DNA of 64,000 nt, from NCBI RefSeq assembly GCF_028649395.1, contig NZ_JAQSUW010000017.1, positions 194,116 to 258,115 on the forward strand, written 5' to 3'. A model generated the notes under the pieces. The model had not been told where the DNA came from. It saw nothing but the letters and a program-made list of their open reading frames with translations, and searched no databases. This stretch comes from Pseudomonas sp. Gutcm_11s (GTDB lineage: Bacteria > Pseudomonadota > Gammaproteobacteria > Pseudomonadales > Pseudomonadaceae). Of this stretch, positions 19,401 to 28,012 are shown piece after piece (the stretch's first letter is position 1; every line of letters begins with the position of its first letter). The position numbers and the translations under genes are program-made.

Positions 19401-19726
19401 TGCTCGAACCCTGGCTGGCCGCCTACCGCGAGGCGCTGTGCGAGCCGCTGCCGCTGCTCACCCGCAGCAGCTACGAGTTCGCCAAGGCGCTGGTCACGCC
19501 CAGCGCCAAGAGCCGCAAGGAGCCCATCGACGCCGCGCGCGACAAGGCCGAGGCGGCGTGGCTCGGCGCCGAATTCAGCCCGCTTCCGGGTGAGGTCGAA
19601 GACCCCTGGTACGCCCTCGCCTTCCGTCAGCGCGAGCCGCTCGACGCACGCTTCGAGGCCCTGGCCGAACAACTGCTCGGTCCGGCACTCAAGGCGCTGG
19701 CCAGTGCCGAGGAGGATGCCGAATGA
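16463..19726 (+). CDS. recC: Exodeoxyribonuclease V subunit gamma (RecC)
   Basis: A 1087-residue subunit of the RecBCD helicase-nuclease, which repairs double-strand breaks and recognises Chi. It begins MLSLYHAPDLETLGLLACKL, the usual RecC start, followed by the VVPSQGIGRWLTLQLA element near residue 30. The middle region contains RSLPFRLVCLLGLDDGALPR near 630 and the C-terminal third an inactive nuclease-like fold. The ribosome-binding site is poor. It overlaps recB by four bases (ATGA). Order recC-recB-recD without the intervening ptrA of E. coli is normal for Pseudomonas. Confidence 0.95.
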   Translation: MLSLYHAPDLETLGLLACKLLAQPQADVLAPARVVVPSQGIGRWLTLQLAREQGIAMHLDVQLPSSFVWGLARQVLGALPEQSAFNPQAMTWRLYDWLCEPANLARAERLERYLADGDERRRLALAAKIADVFDQYLLYRDDWLAAWERGELCGLGADEAWQALLWAELTKDGHPHRARLLGELLARLHSNQPIAEMPERLLVFGISSLPPHHLRVLEGLARHTDVIVFALNPCREAWGEIRDVRELAQQPESSPEDWYLDVGHPLLASLGKQGRDFFDSLLGQIAEENGIYPQDAELADDSLLHALQQDILRLRTRTADERLALRVDDRSLELHIAHSPLREVEILHDQLLARFAAEPHLSPDQVVVLTPDIERYAPYIEAVFARREGAPYVPYSLADRSLRAETPLIEAFLGLLSLPESRFAAEEILAWLEQPAIARRAGIEAEDLPLLRDWLRQAGVRWGRDAGHRGALDLPADDAFTWRQGLDRLLLGFAAPPQLAADGVPLLGDSLPLDALEGARAQLLGRLCAFVEQLAGLAERLQRDRPLADWALDLQGLIDALFDERESGDTLLLLSQACAALARQAEDSAIARPVELALVRQQLGAALESGSGASGFLTGAVTFCTMVPMRSLPFRLVCLLGLDDGALPRRTPAAGFDLIAKRPRRGDRARRLDDRYLFLETLLSARDGLYLSYVGRDPRDNAELPPSVLVSELLEAVDMTAMAASGQASAQVTIEHPLQPFSPGNFEQAGARRGFAGAWFRAAQRLAEAPAANPPPFIQRLPEPNADWLVIEPSQLLYCFKHPARFLLEQRLGLRLADADEAIAADEPFALEGPARRGLRQLALQAVERGWSEEQERRIARAAGWLPPGELGHALWGKQRGPVRAFAPRLFEARPEEAPEPLLVDIQLAGVRVHGWLDGVTSSGLFDWRLAAPGAWDLPGFWLRHLLLNIAATSAIARDSLLVSPAGDWQLGPLSDARVLLEPWLAAYREALCEPLPLLTRSSYEFAKALVTPSAKSRKEPIDAARDKAEAAWLGAEFSPLPGEVEDPWYALAFRQREPLDARFEALAEQLLGPALKALASAEEDAE

Positions 19727-22700
19727 GTGGCCTGAACCTGCACGACTCGCCCTTCGCCGGCCGCTCGCTGATCGAGGCCAGCGCCGGCACCGGCAAGACC
19801 TGGACCCTGACCGCGCTGTACGCCCGCCTGCTGCTGGAGCAGCAGCTGAGCGTCGGGCAGATCCTGGTGGTGACCTACACCACCGCGGCCACCGCCGAGC
19901 TGCGCGAGCGCATCCGCGCGCGCCTGGCCGAACTGCTGGCGCTGTATGAGGGCGGCGAGAGTAGCGATGACTTCCTCGTCGAGCTGCACCGCCGTCATCC
20001 CGGCGAGGCGGCGCGCCGCCGTCTGTTGCTGGCCGTGCATGGCTTCGACGAGGCGGCGATCTTCACCATCCACGGATTCTGCCAGCGCGCCCTGCAGGAC
20101 TCGGCCTTCGAGGCCGGCGGCGATTTCGACGCCGAGCTGACCCAGGACGACCGCGAGGTGCTCGATGGCCTGCTCGGCGACGCCTGGCGCCACGTACTGG
20201 CCGAGGCCGACCCGGCCTGGGCGCGTTTCCTGGCCAAGCAGAAGATCGCCAAGAAGGCGATCACCCCGGTGACCCTGCGCCAGGCGCTGCGCAGCCACTT
20301 GGGCAAGCCCTACCTGCGCGTCGAGCCGCGCGAGAGCGTCGGTGAGGCCGAGCTGAATGCCGCCAACACCGCCTGGCAACGTGCCGCCGAGCTGTGGCGC
20401 GGCGCGGGCTATAACTGGGTCGAAGTGCTGCGTGAGCACGGCGGCCTCAGCCAGAGCACGCACAAGGTGGCCAAGCTGCCGCTGTGGTCGGCCGAGCTGG
20501 ATGCCTACTTCGCCGACCCGGCGGCGCTGTTCGAGGCGCCGGATGGCCTGGCCAAGCTGGGCGCGGCGGCCCTGCTCAAGGCCACCAAGAAGGGCTTCGA
20601 CGCCCCGCAAAGCGCGCTGGCCGAGGCTCTCGATCAGCTCGGCGAGAGCCTGCAGGCGGCAGAGCCGGCGGGCCGGCAGAAGCTGATCGCCCTGCAGGTC
20701 GAGCTGCTCGACCGCCTCAACGTCGAGCTGCCCAAGCGCAAGGCGGCGCAGCGCCTGCTGGCCTTCGACGACCTGCTCAACCGCCTCGACGAGGCGTTGC
20801 GCGGCCCGGCCGGAGAGGACCTGGCCACGCGCCTGCGCGAGCAGTATCCACTGGCGCTGATCGACGAGTTCCAGGACACCGACCCGATCCAGTACGCGAT
20901 CTTCGACCGCATCTACCGGGACGCCGGCGACCTGTGTTTTGTCGGCGACCCCAAGCAGGCCATCTATGCGTTCCGTGGTGCCGACCTGGCCACCTACCTG
21001 CAGGCGCGCGATGCCGCCGAGCGACAGTACGACCTGCCCTTCAACTACCGCTCCACTCCCGAGCTGATCGCCGCGCTGAACCGGCTGTTCGACCGCCCGC
21101 AGCCCTTTGCCGAAGACGGCCTGGTCTATCCGCCGGTCAGCGCCGGCAAGAAGTCGCGGGCGACGCTGGTGCTGCCCGAGCAGGATGGCGGCGCGCCGCT
21201 GGGCCTTGTCTGGCTTGGCGACGAGGGTCTGAACAAGGCGCGCGCCGGCGAGTTGGCGGCGCTGGACAGCGCCCGGCGGATCGCCGCCCTGCTCGCCGCG
21301 AGCGCTCAGGGAAAGGCCTATTTCGAAGAAGATGGCCGCATAAAGCCGCTCAAAGGCGGCGACATCGCCGTGCTGGTCAGCAACCACCGCGAGGCCGCCA
21401 GCGTCGCCACCGAGCTGGCCGCGCGCGGCGTGCCCAGCGTGCGCCGCGGCCGCGACAGCGTCTGGCACAGCGAGGAGGCTGGCGAGCTGGCGGCGGTGCT
21501 GGCCGCCTACGCCGAGCCGGGCCGCGAGGGCGTGCTGCGCTACGCCCTGGCCACCCGCCTGCTTGGCCGCGATGCTGCGCAGATCGCCCGCTGCCAGGAT
21601 GACGAACGCGCCTGGGACGCCGAGCGCGCTGCCGCCGAGCAGTACCACCAGCTGTGGCAGCAGCAGGGCTTTATGCGTGTCTTTAGAGCGTGGTTGGACC
21701 AGGAACGGGTGGCCGAGCGCCTGCTCGCCGGCCTCGACGGCGAACGGCGGCTGACCAACCTGCTGCACCTGGGCGAGCTGCTGCAGGCCGAGAGCCTGCA
21801 GCGCCCCGGTCTTGAACCCCTGCTGGCCTGGTTCCAGGCCCAGCGCGGCAGCGAAGGTGCCGGCGAGGACGCGCTGCTGCGCCTGGAAAGCGATGCCGAG
21901 CGCGTGCAGATCGTCACCATCCACACCTCCAAGGGCCTGGAATACCCGCTGGTGTTCTGTCCCTTCCTGTGGGACGGCCGCCTGCTCGGCCAGCACACCG
22001 ACACGGCGCGCTGCCATGACGAACACGGCCAGCCGCTGCTCGACCTGGGCAGCGCGCGCCTGGAAGAGCGCCTGCAGGCGGCGCGGCGCGAGAGCTTCGC
22101 CGAGAAGCTGCGCCTGACCTATGTGGCCCTGACCCGGGCCCGCGACCGCCTGTGGCTGCACTGGGGGCCGGTCGCCCTGCCCAAGGCCAAGAAGGACGGC
22201 TCGCTGCCCGACGAGGGTCTGCACAGCAGCGCCCTCGCCTGGCTGCTGCATGGCCGCGAGCTGCCTGGCGCCGATGCCCTGGCCGAAATGGCCGGCTACC
22301 TGGCCGGGCGCGAAGGCCTGGTGCTGGCCGCCGAGCTGGATCGCCTGGCCGACGGCAGTGCAGGGTTGATCGCCCGCCTGGCCCCGCTCGACGACGAAGC
22401 CAGGGCCGCTGGCGAGCGCCGCGCCGAGCCGCCGCAGTTACTGCAACCCTTCGCCCGCAGCCTGCACAGCGCCTGGCGTATCGGCAGCTTCTCCGGTCTC
22501 TCCGCCGGCATGCACATGGAGGCGCCAGACCGCGATGCCCTGGCCCTGGTCGACGCTAGCGAGCCGGGTACCGGCTTCTTCGCCTTCCCCCGTGGCGCCC
22601 GTGCCGGTACCTGCCTGCACGCCATCCTCGAGGACTGGATGCGCGCCAAGGGCAGCCTGGAACAGCTGGTGCCGGCCGCGCTGCAGGCCCACGGCATCGA

Positions 22701-23283
22701 CGCCGAGCTGTGGGGCGCGATCGCCACCAGCCAGCTGCAGGCGGTGCTGGATACCGACCTGGACGGCCACGGCCTGTGCCTGTCGGCCCTGCAGCCGAAC
22801 CGCCGCCTGCCGGAGCTGGGCTTCACCTTCCCGGTCGAGCGCCTCGACGTCGAGCGCCTGCGCGAGCTGCTGGCCGATCCGGCGCATGGGTTGCCGCCGG
22901 CCATGCGCCAGGCCGCCGAGCGCCTGCAGTTCGACGAGCTCAAGGGCTTCCTCAAGGGCTTTATCGACCTGACCTTCGAGCATGCCGGGCGCTGGTACAT
23001 CCTCGACTACAAGTCCAACTGGCTCGGCCCGACGGCCGCGCACTACGGTGCCGAGCGCCTGGAACAGGCCATCGCCGGCGAGCACTACCACCTGCAATAC
23101 CTGATCTACCTGGTGGCGCTGCGGCGTTTCCTGCGCACGCGCCTGGCCGGCTTCAGCGACGAGCAACTGGGCGGCGCCTGGTACCTGTTCCTGCGTGGCA
23201 TGCCGCAGGCCGGGGTGTACTTCGCCCGGCCGAGCGATGCCCTGCTGGATGCGCTCGACGCGCTGTTCGGAGGTGCGGCATGA
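19723..23283 (+). CDS. recB: Exodeoxyribonuclease V subunit beta (RecB)
   Basis: An 1186-residue helicase-nuclease subunit. Walker A EASAGTGKTWTL begins near residue 17, the UvrD-type motif II DEFQDTDPIQ near 380, and helicase motifs VVTIHTSKGLEYPLVF (here IVTIHTSKG) near 730. The C-terminal nuclease domain retains the RecB motif in FIDLTFEH and ILDYKSNWLG, so catalytic activity is expected. Translation is coupled at both ends: ATGA with recC at 19723 and ATGA with recD at 23280. Confidence 0.96.
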   Translation: MSGLNLHDSPFAGRSLIEASAGTGKTWTLTALYARLLLEQQLSVGQILVVTYTTAATAELRERIRARLAELLALYEGGESSDDFLVELHRRHPGEAARRRLLLAVHGFDEAAIFTIHGFCQRALQDSAFEAGGDFDAELTQDDREVLDGLLGDAWRHVLAEADPAWARFLAKQKIAKKAITPVTLRQALRSHLGKPYLRVEPRESVGEAELNAANTAWQRAAELWRGAGYNWVEVLREHGGLSQSTHKVAKLPLWSAELDAYFADPAALFEAPDGLAKLGAAALLKATKKGFDAPQSALAEALDQLGESLQAAEPAGRQKLIALQVELLDRLNVELPKRKAAQRLLAFDDLLNRLDEALRGPAGEDLATRLREQYPLALIDEFQDTDPIQYAIFDRIYRDAGDLCFVGDPKQAIYAFRGADLATYLQARDAAERQYDLPFNYRSTPELIAALNRLFDRPQPFAEDGLVYPPVSAGKKSRATLVLPEQDGGAPLGLVWLGDEGLNKARAGELAALDSARRIAALLAASAQGKAYFEEDGRIKPLKGGDIAVLVSNHREAASVATELAARGVPSVRRGRDSVWHSEEAGELAAVLAAYAEPGREGVLRYALATRLLGRDAAQIARCQDDERAWDAERAAAEQYHQLWQQQGFMRVFRAWLDQERVAERLLAGLDGERRLTNLLHLGELLQAESLQRPGLEPLLAWFQAQRGSEGAGEDALLRLESDAERVQIVTIHTSKGLEYPLVFCPFLWDGRLLGQHTDTARCHDEHGQPLLDLGSARLEERLQAARRESFAEKLRLTYVALTRARDRLWLHWGPVALPKAKKDGSLPDEGLHSSALAWLLHGRELPGADALAEMAGYLAGREGLVLAAELDRLADGSAGLIARLAPLDDEARAAGERRAEPPQLLQPFARSLHSAWRIGSFSGLSAGMHMEAPDRDALALVDASEPGTGFFAFPRGARAGTCLHAILEDWMRAKGSLEQLVPAALQAHGIDAELWGAIATSQLQAVLDTDLDGHGLCLSALQPNRRLPELGFTFPVERLDVERLRELLADPAHGLPPAMRQAAERLQFDELKGFLKGFIDLTFEHAGRWYILDYKSNWLGPTAAHYGAERLEQAIAGEHYHLQYLIYLVALRRFLRTRLAGFSDEQLGGAWYLFLRGMPQAGVYFARPSDALLDALDALFGGAA

Positions 23284-25124
23284 CCCTGCAGGAACTGCCC
23301 CTAGGCCCGCTGGAGCGCGCCCTGCTGGCCAGCCTGCGGCGCCTGGAGCCGAAGGCGGATGACGCCGTGCTGGCCAGCGCCGCCCTGTGCAGCGAGGCCC
23401 TGGCGGCGGGCGATGTATGCCTGCCGCTGGCGCGGGTGGCGGGCCGTCGGCCCTGGGCGGAGTTCGACTTCGCCCTGCCGGCGTTGCTTGAGTTGCGGGC
23501 CCTGCTGGAGTCTTCCGCGCTGGTCGGCAAGCCCGGTGCCTTCGCCCCGCTGATCCTGGATGGCGAGCGCCTGTACCTGGCGCGCTACCAGGCTTACGAG
23601 CAGCATCTGGCCGAGCGCCTGCTGGCCATGTCCGCCGAGCGCCCCGCCGTGGACGAGAGCGGCCTGAGCGACAGCCTCACGCGCCTGTTCGCCTTCAACC
23701 AGCAGCAACCGGACTGGCAGCGCCTGGCCGCTGCCCAGGCAGTGCGTCGTCGGCTGGCGGTGATCTCCGGCGGCCCCGGCACCGGCAAGACCACTACCGT
23801 GGTGCGCCTGCTGGCGGCGCTGCTGGAGCAACCCGGCGGCGACAGGTTGGCCATCGGCCTGGCCGCGCCGACCGGCAAGGCCGCGGCGCGCATGGCCGAG
23901 GCGATTCGCAATGCCAAGGCCGAGCTGCCGCTGGCGGACGAGCTCAAGGCCCTGCTGCCGGACGAGGCGCGTACCCTGCACCGCCTGCTCGGTAGCCGTG
24001 GCGATAGCCCGGCCGTACGTCACGACGCGGCGCGGCCGCTGGCGCTGGACGTGCTGGTGGTGGACGAGGCGTCGATGGTTGATCTGGCGCTGATGGCCAA
24101 GCTGGCTGCCGCCCTGCCACCGCAGGCGCGCCTTATCCTGCTCGGCGACAAGGACCAGCTGGCGGCAGTGGAGGCCGGCGCGGTATTCGCCGAGCTGTGC
24201 GAAGGCCGTGGCTTCGACGCGGCGGCTGCCGCCGAGCTGCAACGCATCACCGGCCAGAGCGTGCCGGTCGAGGCACCACGCTCGGCGCTGGGCGATGCCG
24301 TCGTGCTGCTCACCCACAGCCACCGCTTCGCCGGCGACAGTGGCATCGGCGAGCTGGCGCGACGAATCAATGGTGGCGATGCCGCCGGTACCCTCAACCT
24401 GCTACGCGAGGGCCGTGCCGACCTGGCCTGGCAAGCCGGACCGAGTCAGGCGTCGTTGCTGGATCGCCTGGAGCAGGGTTATCGCCCCTATCTGCAGGCA
24501 GCGCGTACCGGCGAGCCGGCGGCGGCCTTCACCGCCTTCAACGCCTTCCGCGCGCTGACCGCCCAGCGCGAAGGCCCCTGGGGCGTCAGTGGCCTCAACG
24601 AGGCATTGGAGGCGCGCATCAAGCGCCGCTACTCGCTGGCCGAGCGCGAGCGCTGGTATCCCGGCCGCGCGGTGATGGTGCGGCAGAACGACTATGCGCT
24701 GGGGCTGTTCAACGGCGATATCGGCATTTGCCTCGCCTCGGAACACGGCCTGCGGGTGTTCTTCGAGGGCGAGGGTTCGGGCGCCGACAGCTTCCGCGCC
24801 TTCGCTCCGGCACGCCTGCCCAGCCACGACAGTGCCTTCGCCATGACCGTACACAAGAGCCAGGGCTCGGAGTTCGCCGAGGTCCTGCTGGCCCTGCCGG
24901 AAAGCCCCAGCCCACTACTGACCCGCGCGCTGTTCTACACCGGCATCACCCGCGCCAAACAGAAAGTGGAAATCTGGGGCCTGCCGGCACGCCTGAGCGA
25001 GGCGGTGAATACAAAAGCCGAGCGCGCGGCGGGATTGGCGCAGCGGTTGGGGGTTACCCCAGCCGAGCCGCCAGCGATCACGCCGCCGATCAAGACGCCT
25101 GCGGGCCAGCTCGATCTGTTCTGA
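23280..25124 (+). CDS. recD: Exodeoxyribonuclease V subunit alpha (RecD)
   Basis: A 614-residue 5'-3' helicase subunit. The start ATG at 23280 overlaps the recB stop. Walker A GGPGTGKTTTV lies near residue 165, motif II VVDEASMVDLALM near 258, and the C-terminal motif FAMTVHKSQGSEFAEVLL near 520. The N-terminal 100 residues, which contact RecB in the complex, are present. The protein ends QLDLF, a small C-terminal tag common in RecD. A strong terminator follows 10 bases later, closing the recCBD operon. Confidence 0.96.
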   Translation: MTLQELPLGPLERALLASLRRLEPKADDAVLASAALCSEALAAGDVCLPLARVAGRRPWAEFDFALPALLELRALLESSALVGKPGAFAPLILDGERLYLARYQAYEQHLAERLLAMSAERPAVDESGLSDSLTRLFAFNQQQPDWQRLAAAQAVRRRLAVISGGPGTGKTTTVVRLLAALLEQPGGDRLAIGLAAPTGKAAARMAEAIRNAKAELPLADELKALLPDEARTLHRLLGSRGDSPAVRHDAARPLALDVLVVDEASMVDLALMAKLAAALPPQARLILLGDKDQLAAVEAGAVFAELCEGRGFDAAAAAELQRITGQSVPVEAPRSALGDAVVLLTHSHRFAGDSGIGELARRINGGDAAGTLNLLREGRADLAWQAGPSQASLLDRLEQGYRPYLQAARTGEPAAAFTAFNAFRALTAQREGPWGVSGLNEALEARIKRRYSLAERERWYPGRAVMVRQNDYALGLFNGDIGICLASEHGLRVFFEGEGSGADSFRAFAPARLPSHDSAFAMTVHKSQGSEFAEVLLALPESPSPLLTRALFYTGITRAKQKVEIWGLPARLSEAVNTKAERAAGLAQRLGVTPAEPPAITPPIKTPAGQLDLF

Positions 25125-25130
25125 GCGGCA

Positions 25131-25161
25131 ATAAAAAACGGGGCCATTCGGCCCCGTTTTT
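25131..25161. terminator. Bidirectional terminator between recD and terC
   Basis: CGGGGCC (25139-25145), loop ATTC, GGCCCCG (25150-25156), with A-run before and T-run after. Works for recD on plus and the TerC gene on minus. Confidence 0.92.
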
Positions 25162-25179
25162 CTGTTCACGCGTTGCGGC

Positions 25180-25941
25180 TTACTCGCCCGGAATGTCCTT
25201 GCGCAGTTTCACCGGGTCTTCCTTGCGGCCCTTGAGGACGCGCATGCGGATGTTCAGTGCTTCCACGCCCAGCGAGAAGGCCATGGCGAAGTAGACGTAG
25301 CCCTTCGGCACGTGGACTTCGAAGGCTTCGGCGATCAGCACGGTACCGACCACGACCAGGAAGGCCAGGGCCAGCATCTTCAGCGACGGGTGCTTGTCGA
25401 TGAAGTCGCTGATGGTGCCGGCGGCCAGCATCATTACCAGCACGGCGACGATGATCGCGGCGACCATGACCGGCACGTGGGAGACCATGCCGACGGCGGT
25501 GATCACCGAGTCCAGGCTGAACACGATGTCGATGATGGCGATCTGGATGATGGTGCCGATGAAGTTGCGCGCGGCGGTGTTGCCCGGCGTCTGCTCGGCT
25601 TCGTCTTCGCCTTCCAGGCTGTGGTACATCTCGGTGGTGCTCTTCCACAGCAGGAACAGGCCGCCGAAGAACAGGATCAGGTCACGCCCGGAGATGCCCT
25701 GGCCGAACAGCTCGAACAGGTCGTTGGTGAGCTGCATGATCCAGGTGATCGACAGCAGCAGGGCGATACGGGTGACCATCGCCAGCGCCAGGCCGAACAG
25801 CCGGGTGCGCGCCTGCATGTGCGGCGGCATGCGCCCGACGAGGATGGCGATCATGATGATGTTGTCGATGCCGAGGACGATTTCCAGGGCGGTCAACGTC
25901 AGGAAAGCAACCCAGATTTCCGGGTTGGTGAACCATTCCAT
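25180..25941 (-). CDS. TerC family integral membrane protein
   Basis: A 253-residue protein with about seven membrane segments. The two signature acidic sites of the TerC family are present: LEIVLGIDNIIMIAIL near residue 20 and DIVFSLDSVITAVGMV near 137. The central loop (about 105-125) is acidic (LEGEDEAEQ). TerC-family proteins such as Alx and YceF-type relatives handle manganese or other metals, sometimes co-translationally; the name does not by itself imply tellurite resistance. No yybP-ykoY-type leader is apparent in the short upstream gap. Confidence 0.88.
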   Translation of the reverse strand: MEWFTNPEIWVAFLTLTALEIVLGIDNIIMIAILVGRMPPHMQARTRLFGLALAMVTRIALLLSITWIMQLTNDLFELFGQGISGRDLILFFGGLFLLWKSTTEMYHSLEGEDEAEQTPGNTAARNFIGTIIQIAIIDIVFSLDSVITAVGMVSHVPVMVAAIIVAVLVMMLAAGTISDFIDKHPSLKMLALAFLVVVGTVLIAEAFEVHVPKGYVYFAMAFSLGVEALNIRMRVLKGRKEDPVKLRKDIPGE

Positions 25942-26032
25942 TTAGGGATTCCTTTGTACTGGGTAGGCGAAGGCCACGCGGGGCGGCGCGATTCTAGCCG
26001 CCTTTGCGTGAAAATTCCGTCAAGCCGTGAGT

Positions 26033-27337
26033 TTAGCCGCCGAACAGCGGGAACACGCCGAGCAGCAGCGCCGCCAGCATGATGGCCAGGCAGATCAGCA
26101 CCGCCCACTTGAGGGTGAAGCGCTGGTGGTCGCCGAACTCGATCTTGGCCAGGCCCACCAGCAGGTAGGTCGAGGGTACCAGCGGGCTGAGCAGGTGTAC
26201 CGGCTGGCCGACGATCGAGGCGCGGGCCATTTCCACCGGGCTGATGCCGTAGTGGCCGGCGGCCTCGGCCAGCACCGGCAGCACGCCGTAGTAGAAGGCG
26301 TCGTTGGACATGAAAAAGGTGAAGGGCATGCTCACCAGGGCGGTGATCACCGCCAGGTACGGGCCCATTGCCTCGGGGATCACCGCCAGCAGGCTCTTCG
26401 ACATGGCCTCGACCATGCCCGTGCCGGACAGGATGCCGGTGAAGATGCCGGCGGCGAAGATCAGCCCGACCACCGCCAGCACGTTGCCGGCATGGGCGGC
26501 GACGCGTTCCTTCTGCTGCTGCAGGCAGGGGTAGTTGATGATCATGGCGATGCTGAAGGCAATCATGAACAGCACCGGCAGAGGCAGCAGGCCGGCGATC
26601 AGGGTGGCCATCAGCGCGGCGGTCAGCGCGCCATTGATCCACAGCAGCTTGGGTCGGCGCGCCTCCGGGTACTGCGAGACGCTGATCTCGGCGTGGTTGT
26701 CCTGGTCGTCCGGCAGGTGCAGCACGCCGAGGCGGGCGCGCTCGCGCTTGCCGTAGATCCAGGCGACGCCGAACAGGGCGATGCAGCCGACGATCATGGC
26801 CGGGATCATCGGCACGAAGATGTCCGACGGGTCGACGTGCAGGGCGCTGGCGGCGCGGGCGGTGGGGCCGCCCCAGGGCGTCATGTTCATGATGCCGCCG
26901 GCGAGGATGATCAGCCCGGCCATGATCAGCGGGCTCATGCCCAGCCGGCTGTACAGCGGCAGCATGGCGGCGACGCAGATCATGTAGGTGGTGGCGCCGT
27001 CGCCGTCGAGGGAGACGATCAGGGCCAGCGCGGCGGTGCCCATCGACACCTTCAGCGGGTCGCCCTTGACCATGCGCAGGATGGCACGCACCGCCGGGTC
27101 GAACAGACCTGAATCGATCATCAGGGCGAAGTAGAGGATGGCGAACATCAGCATCACCCCGGTCGGGGCGAGTTTGCCGATGCCCTCGAGCATCATCGGG
27201 CCGATGCCGGCGGCGAAGCCACCGATCAGGGCGAAGGTGATGGGCACGATGATCAGGGCGATCAGGGCGGACAGGCGTTTGGTCATGATCAGGTACATGA
27301 AAGTCATGACCATGGCGAAGCCGAGGAAGGTCAGCAT
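26033..27337 (-). CDS. CitMHS family metal-citrate:H+ symporter
   Basis: A 434-residue, 11-12 segment inner-membrane transporter. The start is taken at MLTFLGFAMVMTFMYLI, since an upstream in-frame ATG would add a polar 12-residue leader. Family features: SLDGDGATTYMICVAAMLPLY near residue 110 and IMNMTPWGGPTARAASAL near 150, both diagnostic of citrate transporters of the CitM/CitH type, which move Mg2+- or Ca2+-citrate. No CitAB-type two-component system or tricarboxylate gene is adjacent, so regulation cannot be inferred from context. Confidence 0.88.
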   Translation of the reverse strand: MLTFLGFAMVMTFMYLIMTKRLSALIALIIVPITFALIGGFAAGIGPMMLEGIGKLAPTGVMLMFAILYFALMIDSGLFDPAVRAILRMVKGDPLKVSMGTAALALIVSLDGDGATTYMICVAAMLPLYSRLGMSPLIMAGLIILAGGIMNMTPWGGPTARAASALHVDPSDIFVPMIPAMIVGCIALFGVAWIYGKRERARLGVLHLPDDQDNHAEISVSQYPEARRPKLLWINGALTAALMATLIAGLLPLPVLFMIAFSIAMIINYPCLQQQKERVAAHAGNVLAVVGLIFAAGIFTGILSGTGMVEAMSKSLLAVIPEAMGPYLAVITALVSMPFTFFMSNDAFYYGVLPVLAEAAGHYGISPVEMARASIVGQPVHLLSPLVPSTYLLVGLAKIEFGDHQRFTLKWAVLICLAIMLAALLLGVFPLFGG

Positions 27338-27602
27338 AAGGCTATCTCCGGACGGGCGTGCTGTTCCGCTCATTCACTTCGCGGGGCGAAGCAGGCGGTG
27401 GCGGAACATGGCTTGCGCCCATCTTGTTGTTGTCGAAACGCCGGTTCCGGGGCCGGCGGTCGTCGGATGCTAGGGGCTCAAGCTTTCAGCGGGCTTTCGA
27501 TGGATGACCGTTCGTGCCGTGAGGAGGGGACGTCGGCGGCGGCATGGATGGGCAAATGTGCGGATCGCCGCTAGGGTGAAAACCAGCACCGAGGAGCCTG
27601 TC

Positions 27603-28004
27603 ATGTCCGAAACCCATACCGGCGGCTGTCACTGCGGCCGCCTGCGCTATGCCTTCGAGGCGCCGCTGCGCGACATCGCCCACTGCCATTGCTCGATCTG
27701 CCGGCGCACCACGGGCGGCATCGTCACCACCTGGCTGACCCTGCCGATGAGCGGCTTCCGCTGGACCCACGGCAGCGCCGCTGCCTACGCCTCCTCGGCC
27801 AGTTGCACGCGCTACTTCTGCGCTCACTGCGGCTGCCATCTGACGCTGTTCACCAGCCACAGCCCGGACACCCTGGATATCACCGTGGCCAGCCTCGACC
27901 AGCCGGAGCTGGCGCCGGCTAACCGGCATATCTGGATCGGCAGCCGGTTGCCCTGGTTGCGGCTGGACCCGGGCCTGCCGGAGGAAGAGGAGGAGCGCCT
28001 GTAG
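27603..28004 (+). CDS. GFA/CENP-V fold zinc protein
   Basis: A 133-residue protein of the glutathione-dependent formaldehyde-activating (Gfa) fold. Zinc-binding cysteines are all visible: GGCHCG near residue 8, CHCSICRR near 28 and CAHCGCH near 80. The start at 27603 has GAGGAG upstream. Most members outside the true Gfa group have no proven substrate, so an enzymatic role in formaldehyde metabolism should not be assumed. The acidic tail EEEEERL is unusual. It is transcribed alone and converges on the DUF4105 gene with 8 bases between stops. Confidence 0.85.
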   Translation: MSETHTGGCHCGRLRYAFEAPLRDIAHCHCSICRRTTGGIVTTWLTLPMSGFRWTHGSAAAYASSASCTRYFCAHCGCHLTLFTSHSPDTLDITVASLDQPELAPANRHIWIGSRLPWLRLDPGLPEEEEERL

Positions 28005-28012
28005 CGGCGGCG

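Noticed and set aside
19627..22251. 874-codon open frame on the minus strand opposite recB
   Set aside because: Antisense shadow of recB; compositionally biased (Q, G, L, R) and without recognisable domains or ribosome-binding site.
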